Positions 1 to 9,688 of a stretch of 64,000 bases of DNA are shown here, piece by piece. The number at the start of each line of letters is the position of its first letter. The first letter of the stretch is position 1. The notes under the pieces are model-generated. The model was not told where the DNA came from. It searched no databases and saw only the letters and a list, made by a program, of their open reading frames with translations. Made by a program: the position numbers and the translations under genes. This DNA comes from Wolbachia pipientis. GTDB taxonomy: Bacteria > Pseudomonadota > Alphaproteobacteria > Rickettsiales > Anaplasmataceae. The stretch lies in NCBI RefSeq assembly GCF_030373985.1, contig NZ_JAUCRB010000003.1:140173-204172 (forward strand), read 5' to 3'.

Positions 1-619
1 AACGCGAGCACCTTCCATAAGTTGGTTTTGCTCCCACTACTCCACAATAAGCTGCTGGTTGGCGTACAGATCCACCAGTGTCACTTCCGAGCGCTCCGGC
101 GCATAAAAATCCAGCAACTGATGCTGCAGATCCACCAGATGATCCACCAGGTACAACTTTTTCCCCGTCGCTTTTTCTAGTCCACACATTTTCAACAGGA
201 CCAAAATAGCTGTTTGTGTTTGCAGAACCCATGGCAAATTCATCCATGTTAAGTTTACCAAGCATGGCTGCCCCGCTTTTTAAAAGCAAGTCGGATACTG
301 TAGATTCGTAAGTAGGAACGAAATTTTCCAGCATTTTTGAGCATGCTGTTGTTTTTATTCCTTTCGTACAGAATAAATCTTTAACACCAACTGGTATACC
401 CATGAGTGGTGGGATTACATCGTCCTTTTGTTTTGAAAAATATTTGTCTGCTACTTTAGCAGCTTTTATTGCTATTTCTGGAGTTTTTGTTACAAATGCA
501 TTTAATTTCTCATTTTCGACTGCGCAGATGTGTGCCTCTACAAGCTCAGCAGCAGAAAAATCTTTCCGTTTAAGACCATCATGCATCTCTGTAATGCTTA
601 GCTTTCTTAACTCATTCAT
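1..619 (-). CDS. gatA: Glutamyl-tRNA(Gln)/aspartyl-tRNA(Asn) amidotransferase subunit A, 5' part (cut by window edge)
   Basis: GatA is the amidase subunit of GatCAB, which converts Glu-tRNA(Gln) and Asp-tRNA(Asn) to the amide forms in bacteria lacking GlnRS or AsnRS. The frame opens at ATG 619 (protein begins [20 protein letters not shown]) and stays open to base 1, giving 206 codons of a protein that normally has about 480-490. The amidase signature is complete up to the edge: GVKDLF carries the catalytic Lys, [15 protein letters not shown] the bridging Ser, and [20 protein letters not shown] the nucleophile Ser. Bases 1-180 look richer in G and C than their surroundings, but they encode this conserved core, so there is no junction with foreign DNA. 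The 3' half and the stop codon lie outside the window. Identification is firm. Confidence 0.95.
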   Translation of the reverse strand, partial: MNELRKLSITEMHDGLKRKDFSAAELVEAHICAVENEKLNAFVTKTPEIAIKAAKVADKYFSKQKDDVIPPLMGIPVGVKDLFCTKGIKTTACSKMLENFVPTYESTVSDLLLKSGAAMLGKLNMDEFAMGSANTNSYFGPVENVWTRKSDGEKVVPGGSSGGSAASVAGFLCAGALGSDTGGSVRQPAAYCGVVGAKPTYGRCSR

Positions 620-1447
620 TGATATACAATTTTCAGCAATACATTAATTATAACAACAATAAGCAAAAGATCTATACATTTGTAATTTCAGTTAGAAATA
701 TAGCTAAAGATTTACCGAAGTTGTTCTCATGCCAACACATAACCATCGTAAGTGATCTCCACTGGCGGTAGTATCTGAGCATTGGAACGAATCGGACCTA
801 AAATTCATTAGACTTCTTGCATAAAAAAAGAAAAAAGCCAATTATTTTTGGCGTTTTTTATAACGCCGCGTGCTCTTAAATTGCTTTAGTCATAAATGTT
901 AAGAAATTTCTTAAATAAGAAAAAAGGCAAAAGAAGCCCTGTGGTTGGCTAGTTATTTATATTTACTTTTAAATATGGTGTTTTTTTATTCTAAACGTTT
1001 AATAATCTCGACTTAGGCTCCTTTTAAGCTGTAGCTAATCTAAATTATAAACGTTAAGAAATTTACTAAGCAGAAAAAAAGGCAAACAAACCCCGTTAGC
1101 TAGTTATTCACTATCTATTTTATAATATTAGCGTTTTTTGATGTTTTTATACGTTTAATAAGCGCGACTCACAGCACTAGCTGATAATGAGACAACAATG
1201 TAAAAAACATGTGGTGCATGTAGTGCAAAAATTAAACATGTTACGCCAAGTAAGGTAAGTTTTTGTCACTTAATCTGCACAGACTGTAGCTAAGTAAATA
1301 GCTTCGATACCCTGATAAGGGGACTGGAGGAATTTATCAAGTAGTTTTTTCGTTTCTATTGGTGGTGGCTGGGGTTGTTATATGCCCGACATACTGCCAA
1401 AAACTGGTTTGTTAAGCAAGAAGTCTATTCTATTGCAATACATTTCT
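620..1447. other. Repeat-bearing intergenic region between gatA and lgt
   Basis: No convincing coding frame is visible. The first 200 bases should hold the gatA promoter. A small hairpin (GGCGTT, six-base loop, AACGCC) lies at 850-867, followed by the tandem repeat pair annotated separately. From 1190 to 1440 I see no gene; its unusual composition could be an old mobile-element remnant, but I cannot identify one. Confidence 0.5.
871..1170. repeat. Two diverged tandem copies of a ~140-bp noncoding repeat
   Basis: Copy 1 (about 871-1014) and copy 2 (about 1018-1170) share the order of blocks: a GTTAAGAAATTT core, an A-rich GAAAAAAGGCAAA block, a GGCTAGTTATT-like block, and an ACGTTTAATAA end. 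The same unit, again as a pair, occurs at the other end of the window (63721-64000). The copies are diverged, carry no ORF and look like an old dispersed element. Confidence 0.7.
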
Positions 1448-2242
1448 TCAAACTTTCTCTATGTTCGCATTAAATTTCAAATTTAACGCACTCAAATATA
1501 TGATTATTCCCAGCAAAACCATAGGTATAGAAAGCAATTGCCCCATAGTTAAATCAAGCCATAAATAGCCAACTTGGTAGTCTGGTTCACGGAAAAATTC
1601 GACTACAAAACGCACTATTCCATACCATATGACTGCAATGCCAGTTAATGCACCATGATATGGTCTTATTCTAGTCAAGAAAAACAGCAAATTTATAACT
1701 GCGAAAAGTAGTAGTCCTTCAAAAAATGCTTCATAAAGCTGGCTTGGATGGCGCAGCAAGCTATCACCACTCTCTGGAAATACCATGCCCCATGGCATGG
1801 TTGTAACCCTGCCGAATAGCTCTTTGTTTATAAAATTGCCTATGCGGCCTAAAAATAATCCTATGGGGACCCCGCAGGAAATTAGGTCTAATGTGTAAAA
1901 TATAGGAATATTATGTTTTTTACACGAAATTATTACCGCGAGCAAAACTCCTATAGCGCCGCCATGGAATGACATCCCACCTTCCCAGGTTTTCAATATC
2001 TCGATAGGGTTGCTTACATAAGAAGCTGGATCATATATCAACACGTAGCCAAGCCTGCCTCCAAGGATAATGCCTATAATAGTGGCTGTTAACAATGAAT
2101 CATAAAAACTCTTAGTGAATATTTTTTGGTTATCCAGCTTACATAAATACCAATATGCAAACACTATACCCAAAACATATGCTAAAGAATACCAATATAT
2201 AGAAACAGGGCCAATGTTGAAAATTACTGGATTCAAAGACAT
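1448..2242 (-). CDS. lgt: Phosphatidylglycerol:prolipoprotein diacylglyceryl transferase
   Basis: Lgt moves diacylglycerol from phosphatidylglycerol to the lipobox cysteine of prolipoproteins in the inner membrane, the first step of lipoprotein maturation. The 264-residue length is normal for the family. Several hydrophobic membrane spans are visible. Conserved residues are in place: HGGAIG with the essential His near residue 93, GRIGNFINKELFG with the key Arg near 133, and RHPSQLYEA near 164-172. It lies 6 bases downstream of smpB on the same strand and is probably co-transcribed with it. Likely clients in this window are the VirB6 paralogs with lipoboxes. Identification is firm. Confidence 0.95.
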   Translation of the reverse strand: MSLNPVIFNIGPVSIYWYSLAYVLGIVFAYWYLCKLDNQKIFTKSFYDSLLTATIIGIILGGRLGYVLIYDPASYVSNPIEILKTWEGGMSFHGGAIGVLLAVIISCKKHNIPIFYTLDLISCGVPIGLFLGRIGNFINKELFGRVTTMPWGMVFPESGDSLLRHPSQLYEAFFEGLLLFAVINLLFFLTRIRPYHGALTGIAVIWYGIVRFVVEFFREPDYQVGYLWLDLTMGQLLSIPMVLLGIIIYLSALNLKFNANIEKV

Positions 2243-2248
2243 GTTTTG

Positions 2249-2710
2249 CTAAAAATTATTCTTAGACAATCTATTTTTTTCACGATCCCACTCTCTCTGT
2301 TTTATAGTTGCCCTCTTATCGTAAAGTTTTTTTCCTTTTACAATGGCAATTTTAGTTTTTGCTAATCCTTTGTCATTAAAATAAATTGAAAGTGGCACAA
2401 CAGTTATCCCAGCAGTTTTGATATGACCAATTAATTTATTTACCTCTTTTTTATGCAGAAGTAATTTACGCTCCCTTTTTGGCTTATGATTTTTTAGGTT
2501 TGCAGCTTTATATTCTGAAATATGCATGTTGTGTAGCCATATTTCACAATTTTTTTCAATAACGTAAGCATCAGAAATATTTGCTTTTCTTTCCCTCAGT
2601 GATTTAACCTCACTGCTTAATAGGACTATACCTGCTTCAAATTCTTCTAAGATGAAATATTCGAACCTTGCTTTTCTATTTTCTGCAACAACTTCCATAT
2701 TTAAAGTCAT
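2249..2710 (-). CDS. smpB: SsrA-binding protein SmpB
   Basis: SmpB binds tmRNA and delivers it to stalled ribosomes for trans-translation. The 153-residue protein shows the typical core ([20 protein letters not shown], then [20 protein letters not shown]) and the basic C-terminal tail ([20 protein letters not shown]) that inserts into the decoding centre. The first ATG is at 2710; a second in-frame ATG five codons later (2698) is equally plausible because family members usually begin shortly before the VAENRKAR segment. It precedes lgt by 6 bases. No tmRNA gene could be identified nearby. Identification is firm. Confidence 0.95.
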   Translation of the reverse strand: MTLNMEVVAENRKARFEYFILEEFEAGIVLLSSEVKSLRERKANISDAYVIEKNCEIWLHNMHISEYKAANLKNHKPKRERKLLLHKKEVNKLIGHIKTAGITVVPLSIYFNDKGLAKTKIAIVKGKKLYDKRATIKQREWDREKNRLSKNNF

Positions 2711-2877
2711 TCCTTCGAGCTTTAGTATACTACAGGATTTTTAACTTTTGCAGCAATGTTAAAAAATAGTGTTGTAGAACTCAAAAAAACTTCATGGATT
2801 AATGCTCTAATTGATATTTATACGTTGTTAACATAATTAATTTATAAAAGCAACAATGTTGTAATGGAAGAAATGTT

Positions 2878-4083
2878 ATGGGAATGAAAAATACTAAAGA
2901 TACTAGTGAAAAACATGTACCTTATAAGTCAGTATGTAAAGAGAGTTGGTTTGCAAAGGGAAAAAGAAAAAAGTTTTTCGACATATTGAAGAAAATAAAA
3001 AATCCTTTTAATCGACCCAAGAAATATGATTCAGCAAGTGATGATAAGAGTGAGTCAACAGATTAAGAAAGGGTTCTGAAGCTAGTGAAAGAAATAGTAG
3101 AAGGGAAAAGTATTGCCAATGCATTAAAAGAATCTAGTGACAACGCAAAGAAGATTTTAACAGCTATGATATCCTCCAATTGTTCAGGAATATATCAGGA
3201 GCTTGCACTAATGCACTTTGTCATATATCATAAAAATGATAAGCTGTCGATGATCTTTTAAAAGATGCTAAAGAACAAGGACTTTTAACGGAAGTGATTA
3301 GTAATAAAATGACAATAAAACATTCAGATGACTGGTAGAAACTTACATTCCACTTAATTGTGCCAAAAGATGCGAAAATGGTAATGCTCAAGATAAAATT
3401 TTGATAGTGGCTAGGGAAGAAAATATTACGTTAGATATCCTTGATGCAAAACCAACCGTAGGACAACAAATCATTCCCACTGTTATAACAGAAGCTGCTA
3501 CAAATACTGAGCTGCTACAACTAATAACCCAGCTTCGTACGAAAACGATAAAAATGGCCTCGTTAAAATAACTATAGAACATAAAGGCATTTCGACCACT
3601 TCTGTAATTAATAATACCGAAGCTACTTATACACAAGTCGGCGTAAAACTGTGTAAAAATTTTAATAAAAAAGTGAAGATCTTGATAATGCCAAGATTAA
3701 TAACGAAAAAGTGAAAAAGATAGTATAATTGCTTCAACAGAAACTTCTACGCAAGAACTAAGTGCTTTTAACAGTACAGATAAAGGCAATACTCTGCATT
3801 CTATTGAAACAAAACGACACTCCTATAGTGCACCTAGAAAAGAACATGCTGTAAACGAAAAGGAAAGGTCATTAACAAAAGTGTTGCAACAAAGACAGGC
3901 GATCATGGTTGGTGGTGCTGGTACAGAGTTGTTTGTAAGTAGTGCTGCACTTATGCCTCGAAAATGCATGTCATAGAGGTGATTGGGGGAATTGTTGGAT
4001 CTGCTTGCATGAGTTTTACGTTATATAACATGATAAAGCCTGGTACAAAACTTAAGGAGGTAGAGGGTATAAAACATTTCTAG
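2878..4083 (+). pseudogene. Decayed gene of unknown function, several frames
   Basis: An intact start codes for 62 residues (2878-3066: basic, lysine-rich, then an acidic serine tail) and ends at TAA. Coding-like sequence continues in changing frames to 4083. Readable pieces include VKEIVEGKSIANALKES (from about 3084), LLKDAKEQGLLTEVI (about 3250), NITLDILDAKPTVGQQ (about 3420) and a hydrophobic C-terminus, VIGGIVGSACMSFTLYNMI, ending at TAG 4081-4083. The pieces form one direction of reading with at least four frame breaks, as expected for one gene that has decayed. I do not recognise the family; the C-terminus suggests a membrane-anchored protein. The 62-residue ORF alone could still be translated. 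Confidence 0.6.
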
Positions 4084-4116
4084 GAGTCACCAATTATCAC
4101 TTCATCAACATGGGTA

Positions 4117-4716
4117 TTACTCTTCTTTTCTATTATCTTCAGGCTTTTCTTGATCAGTTATTTCTTCGCCAATCTCTTTTATTTTTAGTATCAACGACTC
4201 TGGTACATACATATCAATTATGTTTTCTACTGTCGCAAACAAAGCCTGATAAGAGTGTGAATTTATTATCCAATTAGGTAGTACGTCTTCTACTTCTATT
4301 TTAGACTGTTTTTCTTTTTTGTCATATGCTGTGTAGCAATATAAGTGCACAGCAAAGAATAGTGCATAAGAAAGTAATATTCCTCTAAGCGCTCCGATAA
4401 AGATTCCAGTGACTTTATCCATTAATCCTAATCTTATGGATGCTAATATGAACATTAGCCAGTTATTTATTATCATAAATATAAGGTTGAGTATAATAAA
4501 CACGGAAATTGTAGAAAGTATGTTCTGCGTAACTTTAGAGTCGAAATATTTACTATAATTTATAGTGAAGAAATCATAATGATTAGCTGTTAGAAAAACT
4601 GACAAAAACAGAAACATTAGAGCGCATAGTTCTTTTATAAAGCCTCTAGTTACTGAAATTATTATGCATAAAACAATAATAAAGATAATTAGACAATCAA
4701 AAAGCATATTGTACAT
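4117..4716 (-). CDS. cvpA: CvpA family inner-membrane protein
   Basis: CvpA-family proteins are small inner-membrane proteins, first noted for colicin V production and later linked to envelope homeostasis; the biochemical role is unclear. The 199 residues show an N-terminal hydrophobic span (LIIFIIVLCIIISVTRGFIK, where the RGFIKE segment is typical), then two or three more spans, the last around GIFIGALRGILLSYALFFAV (a conserved GALRG turn), and a charged C-terminal tail. The start may be ATG 4716 or the ATG three codons later. It lies 46 bases downstream of ribE on the same strand. Family assignment is good; function is only known at family level. Confidence 0.85.
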   Translation of the reverse strand: MYNMLFDCLIIFIIVLCIIISVTRGFIKELCALMFLFLSVFLTANHYDFFTINYSKYFDSKVTQNILSTISVFIILNLIFMIINNWLMFILASIRLGLMDKVTGIFIGALRGILLSYALFFAVHLYCYTAYDKKEKQSKIEVEDVLPNWIINSHSYQALFATVENIIDMYVPESLILKIKEIGEEITDQEKPEDNRKEE

Positions 4717-4762
4717 TTATGATTTTCAAGATATAATAGTTACAAATAACAAAATTGTAAAA

Positions 4763-5359
4763 CTAATTGTATTTATACTGCATCAGCTGGTCTAAATAAC
4801 GAATAATCATGTCAACTTCTAAATTCAAGTTATCGTTCACTTTGTTATATTGAAAAGTTGTATTTTCCCATGTGTAAGGAATGACATTCACTGTAAATTC
4901 TTGGTCAGTGACTGAATTTACTGTAAGGGAAACTCCGTCTAGCGTCACAGATCCTTTTCTTGCAACAAATTTAATTAATTCTTTTGGGCACGATAGTTTA
5001 ATTTCATGAGAACTCAAATTTTGATTGATTGCTAAGATTTGTACTGTCTTATCCACATGACCTTGAACCAAGTGGCCATCGATCCTATAACTCAGTCTCA
5101 TCGCTTGTTCTAGGTTTATTTTTTTTCCTATACCCCACGCATTCAAGTTAGAAACTCTCATAGTTTCTTGAGACACTTGAACTGTGAATATACCATTGAT
5201 TATGTTAACAACAGTTAAACACACACCAGAGCAGGCTATTGAATCTCCATCATGTATGGGGGATAAATTTTGTGCCTTGATATGGAAGATTTGATCAGAG
5301 TTGGAGTGAGTGGTAATATCAATCACAGTTCCGACATCTGTAATAATCCCTTTAAACAT
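4763..5359 (-). CDS. ribE: Riboflavin synthase, alpha chain
   Basis: Riboflavin synthase condenses two 6,7-dimethyl-8-ribityllumazine molecules into riboflavin, the last step of the pathway. The protein has 198 residues and the two-fold repeat of the family: the first half begins MFKGIITDVGTV and holds ACSGVCLTVV, the second begins near GHLVQGHVD and holds LDGVSLTVN. All these are hallmark segments. No FMN riboswitch is evident in the 67 bases upstream. Retention fits the known ability of Wolbachia to make riboflavin, which has been proposed to benefit the host. Identification is firm. Confidence 0.95.
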   Translation of the reverse strand: MFKGIITDVGTVIDITTHSNSDQIFHIKAQNLSPIHDGDSIACSGVCLTVVNIINGIFTVQVSQETMRVSNLNAWGIGKKINLEQAMRLSYRIDGHLVQGHVDKTVQILAINQNLSSHEIKLSCPKELIKFVARKGSVTLDGVSLTVNSVTDQEFTVNVIPYTWENTTFQYNKVNDNLNLEVDMIIRYLDQLMQYKYN

Positions 5360-5426
5360 ATAGTAAAAATAAATAATTTTACCACGAAAAATCTTTTAAA
5401 ACAGCTTATTCCCATTTTTAGTAAGT

Positions 5427-6814
5427 TTAATTGCAAGAAGGAAACTTGTTTTCACCTACCTGTTCAGTAGATTTTAACGAATGTTCAGAGTATATAAAGT
5501 GAGCCAAACCCAAAACACATAATGCAATTAATATTGGTAGCCCTATGTTCAATGTTAACCCAATACTTTCACTTCCTTCTGGTGGCACTAACCCCTTTAA
5601 AACTGACGCTTTTCCTAACGGTAAATGCCATAGGCAGAGTATTGATATAGAAGCTGCTAACAAAAATAGACAAAAGTAAGTCTCTTTTGAGGAAAATACG
5701 TCTTTTAATAATGACTTGAGAGAAGCATTAGTAGCTGGTGGAGCTTTATTTGTCACTGATGAGGGATTTGTGTTTTTATTTTGTAAGGGATTTCTACTTT
5801 CATGAGAAATGCTTTCAGGTTGTGGAAAAGATTGTTATGTACGAATACCTGAAACTAATTTAAGTAATTGCTCTTTTTCTCTACATACTTGCCCTTGCAA
5901 ATATTCTCTTGGAAAAGAAGACTTGACAGCTGGCTGTGGTATTTCCAGTATTTCTAATACTTTTGATATCTCATGTGAGTCTAGTACTTCATGTAATTGC
6001 TTGCCTTGAAAATAAACAATACTAAATAAAGAATTGAAAGCATCAAGAAAAGTTTCTGGATCTTGATTTTTATATTCACTCATCACTTCAACAAATATTT
6101 TATCAAGTTTCTTTCCTTTATGCTCACCCCGATTATCTATTATAGCTACTCTGACATAATTTTGAACTTGTTTTATGATAAATTGTCTTTCTTCTTCTGA
6201 TAGTTCCTTGGTCTGCTTTTTTGATTTTTTTCTATTAGCTTTAAAATACTCTGTGTGCAGTCTGGTTGCACCCATTTCTTGATCTTTTTTTGCACATTCT
6301 TGATCTGAGGTACTGAATGACAAGTCAAAGGCATTTGTTGAAAAAAGAGCTGTATTTTACTGAAAAAGTTTGGTGGGCGGAAAAAAAACTAGGCCAAGAA
6401 GCATTTTTATGCATTGCAGCAACTGCTATTGAAACTTGTTTTCTTTTACTTGCTACATTATAGTCAAACGAACTTGACACAACTTGTTTGTTTTGCGCTT
6501 TTTCTTGCTGAACTGCACTTTGTCTTTTTTTGTCTTCACTTTCAGTTCCTTCTACTTGTAGCGTATCTAGACTTTGCTCCTCATTTTCAGTTCTTTCTGC
6601 ATATTTTAGCTTCTCATTCAAAAGCGACTCAGTTTAGGTGCAAGCTATACAAGTTGATGTTGTTAACTTCTGTTTGTAGCATTATCGTTATTCCTTGAAG
6701 GAGGATTTCAATTGGAGCGTTACTTATGGATTCTTCTACAGTTTTATAATTATTAGCTTTACAGTGGTTATTATGTAATTCGCTGCTTTCTTTCGGTACT
6801 TTTATGTTAACCAT
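5427..6814 (-). pseudogene. Fragmented gene with C-terminal membrane segments, unknown function
   Basis: Four consecutive minus-strand pieces read as one broken gene: 6814-6629, 6621-6325, 6323-5835 and 5756-5427. The last two are in the same frame and separated only by one in-frame TAA at 5835-5837; the spacer between them (QSFPQPESISHES and on) stays open. The 6325/6323 junction is a frame change at a run of six T's, where the other frame reads ALFSTNAFDLSFSTSDQE. The first junction also changes frame. The encoded protein would be hydrophilic and rich in K, E and Q, with a helical domain (SEEERQFIIKQVQNYVRVAI) and two hydrophobic spans near the end (CLFLLAASISILCLW and LPILIALCVLGLAHFIY). 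I do not recognise the family. A secreted or membrane-tethered Wolbachia protein is only a guess. Confidence 0.6.
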
Positions 6815-7238
6815 GAAACTTTCTTCTTGAAAAAGGTGGATCTTAAAAAACCAACCAAATGTTTCGCTTGAGGTAATATTGTATCAGAAATATCTTCACC
6901 TGTTAATGTCAAAAGTTTTAGCTTAAATGAAAATACTTGTATATCATTTGTAACTCTTTTTGGGCGAATGGTACTGAGTTACACTATTTCATTAGAAAAT
7001 ACTTTACTTATGTCTTTAGACCTCTTTTCTTAGAGAACCTGGGTGAGTTCTCCACTGTATACTTTCTCTTAGCTTTAACGTTACTACTTTGCACAGTTGA
7101 TAAGGTGAGTTTCTTAATATAAAGTTAAATAAAAGATATAATTAGTTAATAAATTAATGTTAGAGATAGACAGTCTTTCAGATTGTTGATGCTATGTAAG
7201 ATTTCACTATAATGAAAGTTTAAACTAGCATTTCTAAG
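6815..7238. other. Intergenic region before pheS; no gene seen
   Basis: A 61-codon open frame on the plus strand (6937-7122) encodes hydrophobic sequence without recognisable family features and I do not accept it. The stretch presumably holds the promoter of pheS-glmU. No strong hairpin stands out. Confidence 0.4.
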
Positions 7239-8282
7239 ATGAGTAAAGAGCTACTAAGGGAAATACCTTCACTTGAGAATAAAGCAGTTTCCGAAATTGA
7301 GAGTGCCTCATCTTTGCAAGATTTAGAAAAAGTCAGGTTGTCATACTTGGGAAAAAAGGGGGTAATTAAAGCTTATTTTGACAACTTAAAAAAAATAGAA
7401 GATGTAGAAAAAAAGCGTGATTTAGGTGCAGTTGTCAACGTTTTACGTAAGAAGTTAGATCAGCTTATAACGGATAAGGAAAATATACTAAAAGCCGAAG
7501 AAGTGAACTTAAAATTGCAAAACGAAGCGGTTGATATCACGTTGCCTGTCAGGCCAGAAAAAATTGGCAAGGTCCATCCATTGAGTAAGGTTATGAATGA
7601 AGTAAAGCTCATTTTTGCGCATATGGGTTTCAAAGCGGTTGATGGTCCTGACATTGAAGATGAGTTTCATGTGTTTGATGCACTAAATACTCCAATTCAT
7701 CATCCTGCACGAGAAGAGCAAGATACCTTCTACTTAAAAAATAAAATAAACGATAAAAGAATGTTGCTACGCACTCATACCTCATCTATACAGATTAGAA
7801 CTATGGAAAAAGCGAAAACTTTCCCAATTAAAATAGTAGCTGCCGGTAGGGTATACAGAAATGACTTTGATGCAACTCACACTCCTATGTTTCACCAGAT
7901 AGAGGGATTATATGTCAATGAAAATGTAAATATGGGCCAGTTAAAATTTACTATTCATCACTTCCTTAGTAAGTTTTTTGGAGATAAGGGGTTAAAGGTA
8001 CGTTTTCGTAATAGTTTTTTCCCTTTTACTGAGCCTTCTGCAGAAGTGGATATAAGTTACAAAAATAGTAGATGGATTGAAGTACTTGGATGCGGTATGG
8101 TGCATCCAAACGTCTTTCAAAGTGTTGGCATAGACCATACTAAATACAATGGTTTTGCGTTCGGAATCGGCATAGAAAGGCTTGCTATGCTAAAATACCA
8201 AATTAGTGACCTAAGAAGCTTTTATGACAACAAAATCAGCTGGCTTAACCACTATGGTTTCCATTTTTCATCTTTAAGATAA
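7239..8282 (+). CDS. pheS: Phenylalanyl-tRNA synthetase alpha subunit
   Basis: PheS carries the catalytic site of the (alpha-beta)2 class II phenylalanyl-tRNA synthetase. The 347 residues show an N-terminal coiled coil (residues 1-90), the class II motif 2 region (GRVYRNDFDATHTPMFHQIE followed by GLYVNE), a segment characteristic of PheS (FRNSFFPFTEPSAEVDI), and motif 3 (FGIGIERLAMLKYQ). Length and order are normal. The stop TAA (8280-8282) is followed immediately by the GTG start of glmU, so the two genes are translationally close. The partner pheT is not in the window. Identification is firm. Confidence 0.97.
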   Translation: MSKELLREIPSLENKAVSEIESASSLQDLEKVRLSYLGKKGVIKAYFDNLKKIEDVEKKRDLGAVVNVLRKKLDQLITDKENILKAEEVNLKLQNEAVDITLPVRPEKIGKVHPLSKVMNEVKLIFAHMGFKAVDGPDIEDEFHVFDALNTPIHHPAREEQDTFYLKNKINDKRMLLRTHTSSIQIRTMEKAKTFPIKIVAAGRVYRNDFDATHTPMFHQIEGLYVNENVNMGQLKFTIHHFLSKFFGDKGLKVRFRNSFFPFTEPSAEVDISYKNSRWIEVLGCGMVHPNVFQSVGIDHTKYNGFAFGIGIERLAMLKYQISDLRSFYDNKISWLNHYGFHFSSLR

Positions 8283-9521
8283 GTGAAAAATAAAGCTTAC
8301 ACATTTATTATACTTGCTGCTGGGCATGGCAAGCGAATGAATTCGGGCTTACCTAAAGTTTTGCACAAAATAGGCAATTTTTCCATGCTTCAGCATGTCA
8401 TTTACAATGCGAAACAGCTAAATCCTGACAATATAGCTGTTGTAGTTGATTTGCCTTTGATAGAAAGGCTGGAGTGCTTTGAGGATATACAATTAATTAC
8501 ACAGGAATCAACGCTTGGTACAGGAGATGCGGTCAAAACTGCGGTGAGAAACCTGAAAGAGTTGCCAGATACGGACATAGTTGTTGTGCAGTATGGAGAT
8601 ACTCCACTTATAAAAAGCAGCACAATAAATAAAATGGTTAGTTGCTTAGAAGGCAAGGCTTTAGTTTGTCTTGGTTTTCAGACTAGCAATAAGGAATATG
8701 GTAGGTTAATTATTGAAGATGGTTCCTTAAGAGAAATCATAGAGGCACAAAATGGTGAAAATAGTGATAAAGAATTTCTTGCTAATGCTGGAATAATGGT
8801 TGCTTATGCAAAGAATTTACGCGAATTAGTGGGAAAAATAGAGTGTAATAAGTTAATTCACGAATATTATTTAACTGACATAGTCTCCATTGCAGTGAAG
8901 AGTAATTTAAATGTTGGCTACGTTATTACTGAAGAAGAAGAGGCAATTGGTATAAATAATAGAAATGACCTTGCAAAAGCTGAGTTTTACTTTCAAGAAA
9001 ACAAAAGAAAATTTTTTACCAATATTGGAGTAACGCTTGCTGCTCCAGAAACTGTTTTTTTCTCCCTTGATACACAAATTGGTGTAGATTCAACTATTTA
9101 TCCATATGTTTTTTTTGGTCCTGGAGTAAAGATAGGATCTGGTGCTAGAGTTGGTCCATTTACCAAATGTGAAGATACAACTATTGGTGATAGTGCAGTT
9201 GTGGGAAACTTTGTTGAAGTAAAAGCAAGTTATATAGGTATGGATACTAAAATAAAGCACTTAAGTTATATTGGAAATACTAAAGTAGGGCTGGAAAGTA
9301 ATATAGGTGCAGGTACTGTTGTTTGCAATTACGACGGAAAGAGGAAACATAAAACAAATATAGGGAGCAATTGTTTTGTTGGCGCCAATAGCTCATTGAT
9401 TGCGCCGCTTAATGTTCATGATGACTCTGTAATTGCAGCAGGTAGCGTTATAGTGGAAGATGTACCAGAAAGAAGTCTTGCGATAGCAAGAGAAAGACAA
9501 GTGATTAAGAAAATAAAGTAG
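8283..9521 (+). CDS. glmU: Bifunctional GlmU: GlcN-1-P acetyltransferase / GlcNAc-1-P uridyltransferase
   Basis: GlmU makes UDP-N-acetylglucosamine, the first committed precursor of peptidoglycan (and of LPS where present). The N-terminal nucleotidyltransferase domain opens with LAAGHGKRMNSGLPKVLHKI (the GXG...K signature) and has QYGDTPL as the metal and nucleotide-binding loop. The C-terminal left-handed beta helix shows hexapeptide repeats (VGPFTKCEDTTIG, NIGAGTVVCNYDGKRKHKTN) with the conserved NYDG loop. At 412 residues it is about 40 shorter than E. coli GlmU, partly through loss of the tail. The start is GTG directly abutting the pheS stop. With murD it supports retained lipid II synthesis. 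Confidence 0.93.
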   Translation: MKNKAYTFIILAAGHGKRMNSGLPKVLHKIGNFSMLQHVIYNAKQLNPDNIAVVVDLPLIERLECFEDIQLITQESTLGTGDAVKTAVRNLKELPDTDIVVVQYGDTPLIKSSTINKMVSCLEGKALVCLGFQTSNKEYGRLIIEDGSLREIIEAQNGENSDKEFLANAGIMVAYAKNLRELVGKIECNKLIHEYYLTDIVSIAVKSNLNVGYVITEEEEAIGINNRNDLAKAEFYFQENKRKFFTNIGVTLAAPETVFFSLDTQIGVDSTIYPYVFFGPGVKIGSGARVGPFTKCEDTTIGDSAVVGNFVEVKASYIGMDTKIKHLSYIGNTKVGLESNIGAGTVVCNYDGKRKHKTNIGSNCFVGANSSLIAPLNVHDDSVIAAGSVIVEDVPERSLAIARERQVIKKIK

Positions 9522-9544
9522 TCCTCTCTACATTAAAGTCACAA

Positions 9545-9594
9545 AACATTGCGATTTGAAAGCAATTCCAGCCAGGAAGCGGCATCCAAGTAGC
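9545..9594. repeat. Copy of dispersed palindromic-element arm
   Basis: The segment ACATTGCGATTTGAAAGCAA and the following CATCCAAGTAG match the left arm of the inverted pair at 63344-63405 (ACATTGTGATTTGAAAGCAA ... CATACAAGTAG). Here only one arm is present. Confidence 0.6.
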
Positions 9595-9688
9595 TAACTG
9601 GCATTAAGATTTTTTTACCCATAGAAACGGAGCTAAAAGCTGAATGAGAAAATTATTTGACAAATTTCGTCAGCCTCATTGTCTTCGC

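Noticed and set aside
1..180. Seemingly GC-richer left end with a 75-codon frame (37-261, minus), first suspected as chimeric or foreign DNA
   Set aside because: The other minus-strand frame continues GatA without a break and encodes its amidase signature, so the sequence belongs to gatA.
402..647. 81-codon plus-strand frame
   Set aside because: It lies opposite the well-supported gatA frame and encodes no recognisable protein.
871..1170. CRISPR-like array
   Set aside because: Only two long diverged copies, no short regular repeats with unique spacers, and no cas genes in the window.
1190..1440. Possible tmRNA or other structured RNA near smpB (string CATGTGGTGCATGTAG and a GGGGACTGG segment)
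   Set aside because: I could not assemble the tRNA-like ends or a tag reading frame; a covariance-model search (Infernal with alpha tmRNA) would decide.
6937..7122. 61-codon hydrophobic plus-strand frame
   Set aside because: No ribosome site, no family features, and hydrophobic frames are common by chance in AT-rich sequence.
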